A stretch of 64,000 bases of DNA, taken from the NCBI GenBank assembly GCA_902805885.1, contig CADCUM010000094.1, positions 17,919 to 81,918 on the forward strand, given 5' to 3'. A program made the position numbers and the translations under genes. The DNA is from an uncultured Nocardioides sp. (lineage in GTDB: Bacteria; Actinomycetota; Actinomycetes; Propionibacteriales; Nocardioidaceae). The notes beneath the pieces were generated by a model, which was not told the DNA's origin, made no database searches, and saw only the letters and a list, made by a program, of their open reading frames with translations. Shown here piece after piece: positions 61,387 to 64,000 of this stretch. How positions within the stretch are numbered: position 1 is the first letter of the stretch; every line of letters starts with the position of its first letter.

Positions 61387-62643
61387 TCAGAAGCCGGTGA
61401 GGCAGTACGGCGGCTCCGCGAGGTCCGCCATCGCGCCGAACCGGGCGACGGCGTCCTCGGTGCCCCCCACCCGGCCCGCGCGGTGCAGGGTCCGCACCTG
61501 GACGGCGCCGAGGAGGAGCGTGGCCAGCGTCTCCGCGGTGAGGGTGACGTCGGCGGGGGTGTCCGTGCGGGTGACGGTGGCCCGCCCGTCGGCGGCCTCC
61601 ACGGCGTACCGCCCCTCCGCATGGCCCTGCGGGTCCTCGACCTCGAGCACCAGGCCGCCGTCGGCGGTCCACGGACGCGCGGCCAGGGCACGCTCCACGT
61701 CGAGCACCCGGAGCCAGAGGAACTCCTCGACCTCGGTGTGCTTGACGGCGTTGAGGTCGGTCAGGGCCCACTGCAGCGGGTCGGCGGGGTGGGCGAGCTT
61801 GGTGGTCACCTTGGCGATCCGGTCCATGCCGCCCAGGAAGGCCCAGAGGGCGAGCTGTGCCGCCGGCTCCAGCGCGACCATCTCGGAGATGCGGACCTCG
61901 TGGTTCTCCGCGTGCTTCCACAGCACGAACCCGTCGACGGCGCCGTCCGCGCCGAGGTGGACGGCGCCGCGGAGCTTGCGGTCGGGCCCGCCCTCGTCGA
62001 AGTCGTAGGTGCCGGTGTGGAGCACCTCGTAGTGGGCCGGCCACCCGACCGATCCGCGCTGGCCGGCGTGGAACCGGTCGAAGACCGCCCGGACGTGGGG
62101 CCAGGCGTCCGCGGGCTCGACGAGCTCCACGCGGCCGGGGTCGGCGAAGTCCCGCAGCGCGAAGCGCGGACCGGTGTCCACCTCCATCGTCCGGCGGAAC
62201 GTCGCGGGACCGAACCCCCAGCGACCGTAGATCGTCGCCTCCGACGCGGTGAGGGCCGCCACGGGCACGCCGGCGGCCACCGCGTCCGCGAGGTCGGCCT
62301 CGATCAGCCGGCGCAGGAGCCCGCGCCGTCGGTGCGCCGGGCTGGTGGTGACGTCGGTGACCATCCGCAGCGGCAGCAGCTCGAGCCCGGCGTTCAGCGT
62401 CTTGTCGAAGCTGGCGTACGTCGCCACCGGCAGCGGCCCCGCTCCGAACTCGCCGTCGGGCAGCCACGCCCCCCGGCAGACCACCGCGTCCTTGCGGTAG
62501 AGCTCGATCCAGCGACGCACGGTCTCGTCCTCCGGGCGACCCTCGCGGAAGCCGCGCTGCACCGCGCCCACCCAGCCTGCCCGGCGGGCCGTCGCCTCGG
62601 GGGAGGGGTCGTCCAGGTCGAGGGTGGCGACGTCGTAGTCCAC
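61387..62643 (-). CDS. Eis-like GNAT acetyltransferase
   Basis: 418 residues, GTG start with a -10 box 6 nt upstream. The first GNAT domain has the acetyl-CoA loop VTDVTTSPAHRRRGLLRRLIE near residue 95 and ASEATIYGRWGFG near 133. The middle is a second GNAT-like domain and the last 100 residues are SCP2-like. The chain ends in Phe (CLTGF), as in Eis enzymes where the C-terminal carboxylate takes part in catalysis. The family acetylates aminoglycosides and other amines; substrate unknown here. Confidence 0.88.
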   Translation of the reverse strand: MDYDVATLDLDDPSPEATARRAGWVGAVQRGFREGRPEDETVRRWIELYRKDAVVCRGAWLPDGEFGAGPLPVATYASFDKTLNAGLELLPLRMVTDVTTSPAHRRRGLLRRLIEADLADAVAAGVPVAALTASEATIYGRWGFGPATFRRTMEVDTGPRFALRDFADPGRVELVEPADAWPHVRAVFDRFHAGQRGSVGWPAHYEVLHTGTYDFDEGGPDRKLRGAVHLGADGAVDGFVLWKHAENHEVRISEMVALEPAAQLALWAFLGGMDRIAKVTTKLAHPADPLQWALTDLNAVKHTEVEEFLWLRVLDVERALAARPWTADGGLVLEVEDPQGHAEGRYAVEAADGRATVTRTDTPADVTLTAETLATLLLGAVQVRTLHRAGRVGGTEDAVARFGAMADLAEPPYCLTGF

Positions 62644-62649
62644 GTGGTC

Positions 62650-62655
62650 ACCGTA
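62650..62655 (-). promoter_or_regulatory. -10 box of the Eis-like gene
   Basis: TACGGT on the minus strand, 6 nt before the GTG at 62643. Confidence 0.45.
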
Positions 62656-62809
62656 GTGAGCGGCCGGTGCGGCGCACCACCGGATTGATGCGGACGAGCG
62701 GCCTAGACAAGTTCACTGATCAACCAGTTCGGCCACGCGGTGGGCTGTTGGCTGGGAATGATGGCCCGAAATGTTCCAGGGCGGGGGCCCCGACACCGGA
62801 GGTTCACGC

Positions 62810-63247
62810 ATGTCCACAGGTCTCTCACGTACGATCGCCGCTGCACTCGCCGGCTTGCTCACCGTTGGCTCCGGCGTCGCGCTCGCGTCCCCCGGCGCGG
62901 CCACCGAGTCGGCCCGCGCCAGGCTGCTGACCGCCTCGCTCGCCGGCTCCAGCGCCGGTGACGCCGACGGGTCCGGTCAGGCCTCGCTCGTCATGCGCGC
63001 TCGACGAGGCCTGGTGTGCGCCGACATGTCGTGGAGCGGCATCCAGCGCCCGTCCGCCGCCCACATCCACCGGGCCTCCGACGGCGCGGTCGTGGTCACC
63101 CTCACGACCGCGCTGGCCGACGGCTCGGCGTGCGTCGGCGCGCCCACCGCGACGATCAGGGCCATCAACGCCAACCCGCGGGCCTACTACGTCAACCTCC
63201 ACAACTCGACGCACTCGGGCGGGGCGATCCAGGGCGCGCTGCGCTGA
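62810..63247 (+). CDS. Secreted CHRD-domain protein
   Basis: 145 residues from the ATG at 62810, with GGAGG seven nt upstream; the upstream in-frame ATG in the track is unlikely. A signal peptide (LSRTIAAALAGLLTVGSGVALAS) ends near residue 25-30. The rest is a CHRD-like beta domain, with VCADMSWSGIQRPSAAHIHRASDG and AYYVNLHNSTHSGGAIQGAL as its typical His-rich strands (quoted parts AAHIHRA, VNLHNSTHSGGAI). Function unknown; family members are extracellular. Confidence 0.85.
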   Translation: MSTGLSRTIAAALAGLLTVGSGVALASPGAATESARARLLTASLAGSSAGDADGSGQASLVMRARRGLVCADMSWSGIQRPSAAHIHRASDGAVVVTLTTALADGSACVGAPTATIRAINANPRAYYVNLHNSTHSGGAIQGALR

Positions 63248-63265
63248 GCCGGGTCCGTCGGCTCA
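63245..63265 (+). terminator. Hairpin at the CHRD gene stop
   Basis: TGAGCCG, a 7-nt loop and CGGCTCA form a perfect 7-bp stem that begins with the stop codon. No T tract. Confidence 0.55.
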
Positions 63266-63533
63266 GAGGTCGACGGCAGCTGGGCGCACCAGGGCTGCGC
63301 TACGGCTACACCGAAGGCGGCGGGCCATGCCCTCCCCGGGTCGGTCCTGGGTGGGCCCGCGATGCGCCTGCGTCTCGGGGGTGCGCTGACTCCGCGGTGG
63401 GTGGGTGCCGTGCTCCTGCGGGCGACCCCGACCCGCCGTTCGTGCTCGTTCCCCAAAGGATCGTGGTGGGAAGGGGAGGTGGCGGCCTTGCTCACAGGTC
63501 GGCTCTCGGCCGGTCGATGTCATCGATCTGCGA
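63266..63533. other. Gene-free interval before the DUF222 gene
   Basis: I see no coding frame that looks real in these 268 bases. The last part (from about 63515) becomes A+T-rich and contains ATCGAT. Otherwise nothing recognisable. Confidence 0.4.
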
Positions 63534-63539
63534 TATAAT
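63534..63539 (+). promoter_or_regulatory. Consensus -10 box of the terminal DUF222 gene
   Basis: TATAAT, the exact consensus and rare at this G+C, 7 nt before the ATG at 63547; predicted leaderless. Confidence 0.65.
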
Positions 63540-63554
63540 CGAACACATGAGCGA
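63539..63554 (+). promoter_or_regulatory. SOS (LexA)-box-like site over the start codon
   Basis: TCGAACACATGAGCGA matches the actinobacterial LexA site TCGAAC-N4-GTTCGA fully in the left half and at 4 of 6 in the right. It spans the gap between the -10 box and the ATG, so bound LexA would block transcription start. Confidence 0.5.
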
Positions 63555-64000
63555 AGCATTGCAAGCGCGGGTCGCGGGGGACGAACGGTCCCCTGCTGAC
63601 GTGCTTGCCGCGCTGCGTATCGCCCGAGCAACCGAGGACGCAGCCGCCGCTGAGCAACTCGATCTGGCGGCCCGCTGGGCTGACCTGCACCCGCCCGAGT
63701 CGATCCATTCTGCTGCCGTGTTCACCGTCCCGGGGTCGGAGCACGAGGAGCCCATCGCCGGTGAGGGGTGTCCGGCGGTGGCGGAGTTCTGTGTCGCGGA
63801 GCTGGGTGCGGTGCTGGGGATGTCGACGGTCTCGGCGAAGCGGCTGCTGGGTCACGCGTTGGAGCTGCGACACCGCCTCCCTCGGTTGTGGTCCCGGGTG
63901 CAGACGGGTTCGGTGCCGGCGTGGCGAGCCCGGCTCGTCGCAGAGGCCACGATCCACGCCACCCCGGCGCTGACGAAGGACGCTGCCGGCTGGGTGGACG
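63547..64000 (+). CDS. DUF222 / HNH-type (13E12 family) protein, cut by window end
   Basis: Missing from the ORF track because it has no stop inside the window. 151 codons are visible from an ATG 7 nt after TATAAT. The product runs MSEALQARVAGDERSPADVL, AALRIARATEDAAAAEQLDL, GCPAVAEFCVAELGAVLGMS, VSAKRLLGHALELRHRLPRL, ATIHATPALTKDAAGWVD. This DUF222 N-terminal half has the standard helices of the family; the HNH part would lie beyond 64000. The related gene at 22826 has no SOS-like box. Confidence 0.8.
   Translation, partial: MSEALQARVAGDERSPADVLAALRIARATEDAAAAEQLDLAARWADLHPPESIHSAAVFTVPGSEHEEPIAGEGCPAVAEFCVAELGAVLGMSTVSAKRLLGHALELRHRLPRLWSRVQTGSVPAWRARLVAEATIHATPALTKDAAGWVD

Overview
The window is a stretch of bacterial chromosome with very high G+C, almost fully packed with genes. 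I read it as an actinobacterium, most likely a Nocardioides-type member of the Propionibacteriales. The basis is Lsr2, BldC, a BldN-type sigma factor beside a DUF5667 protein, the tiny ribosomal protein bS22, two DUF222/HNH (13E12-type) proteins, DisA, ClpC, the order panC-panD-nadB-nadC-coaX-lsr2-clpC-mutY-disA-radA, and the order rex-hemA-hemC-hemD-hemB. The genus is inferred, not proven. I saw no tRNA, rRNA, CRISPR array, transposase, integrase or prophage.

Layout. 1-2.8 kb: end of a folate operon (folB tail, folK, DUF3180), a coiled-coil membrane protein and a tandem GNAT. 2.8-6.3 kb: an osmoprotectant ABC importer whose ATPase gene faces away from its permease and binding-protein genes. 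6.3-9.6 kb: two glycosyltransferases and a sulfotransferase. 9.7-15.8 kb: cofactor block for pantothenate/CoA (DUF2520 oxidoreductase, panC, panD, coaX) and NAD (nadB, nadC), then lsr2. 15.9-18.3 kb: sugar-nucleotide genes (UDP-GlcNAc 2-epimerase, manC). 18.4-27.5 kb: clpC, mutY, a membrane protein, a DUF222/HNH protein, GNAT, disA and radA (protein quality control, DNA repair, c-di-AMP). 27.6-36.1 kb: LacI regulator, a four-gene minus-strand operon, Ppx/GppA, a sugar isomerase, TetR and an ABC-2 exporter. 36.2-39.1 kb: proline dehydrogenase, proC and acuC. 39.3-46.9 kb: bldC, bS22, SDR, acyltransferase, BldN-type sigma with its probable anti-sigma, HAD phosphatase, acyl-CoA synthetase and glutaredoxin. 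47-53.6 kb: isochorismatase-like hydrolase, then rex-hemA-hemC-cobA/hemD-hemB behind a Rex operator. 53.7-61.4 kb: lytic transglycosylase, hemL, a phosphatase, cytochrome c maturation genes (tlpA-like, ccdA, resB, ccsB) and two small membrane proteins. 61.4-64 kb: Eis-like acetyltransferase, CHRD protein and the start of a second DUF222 gene cut by the window edge.

How it fits together. Heme synthesis under redox control (rex to hemB, hemL) sits next to cytochrome c assembly, so the right third is largely about making and loading heme. Genes inside operons are tightly coupled, with many GTGA/ATGA overlaps. Many first genes carry a TANNNT -10 box 6-8 nt before ATG/GTG, which predicts leaderless mRNAs, several arranged as back-to-back pairs. 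I found no obvious defence or secondary-metabolite system. The least expected signals are the 53-residue antisense gene inside the ccsB frame (60913-61074), an SOS-like box over the start codon of the terminal DUF222 gene, long palindromic repeats at 34091-34222, a 41-bp-period duplication of the 3' end of hemB, a CTG start, and a perfect hairpin between the sigma and anti-sigma genes.
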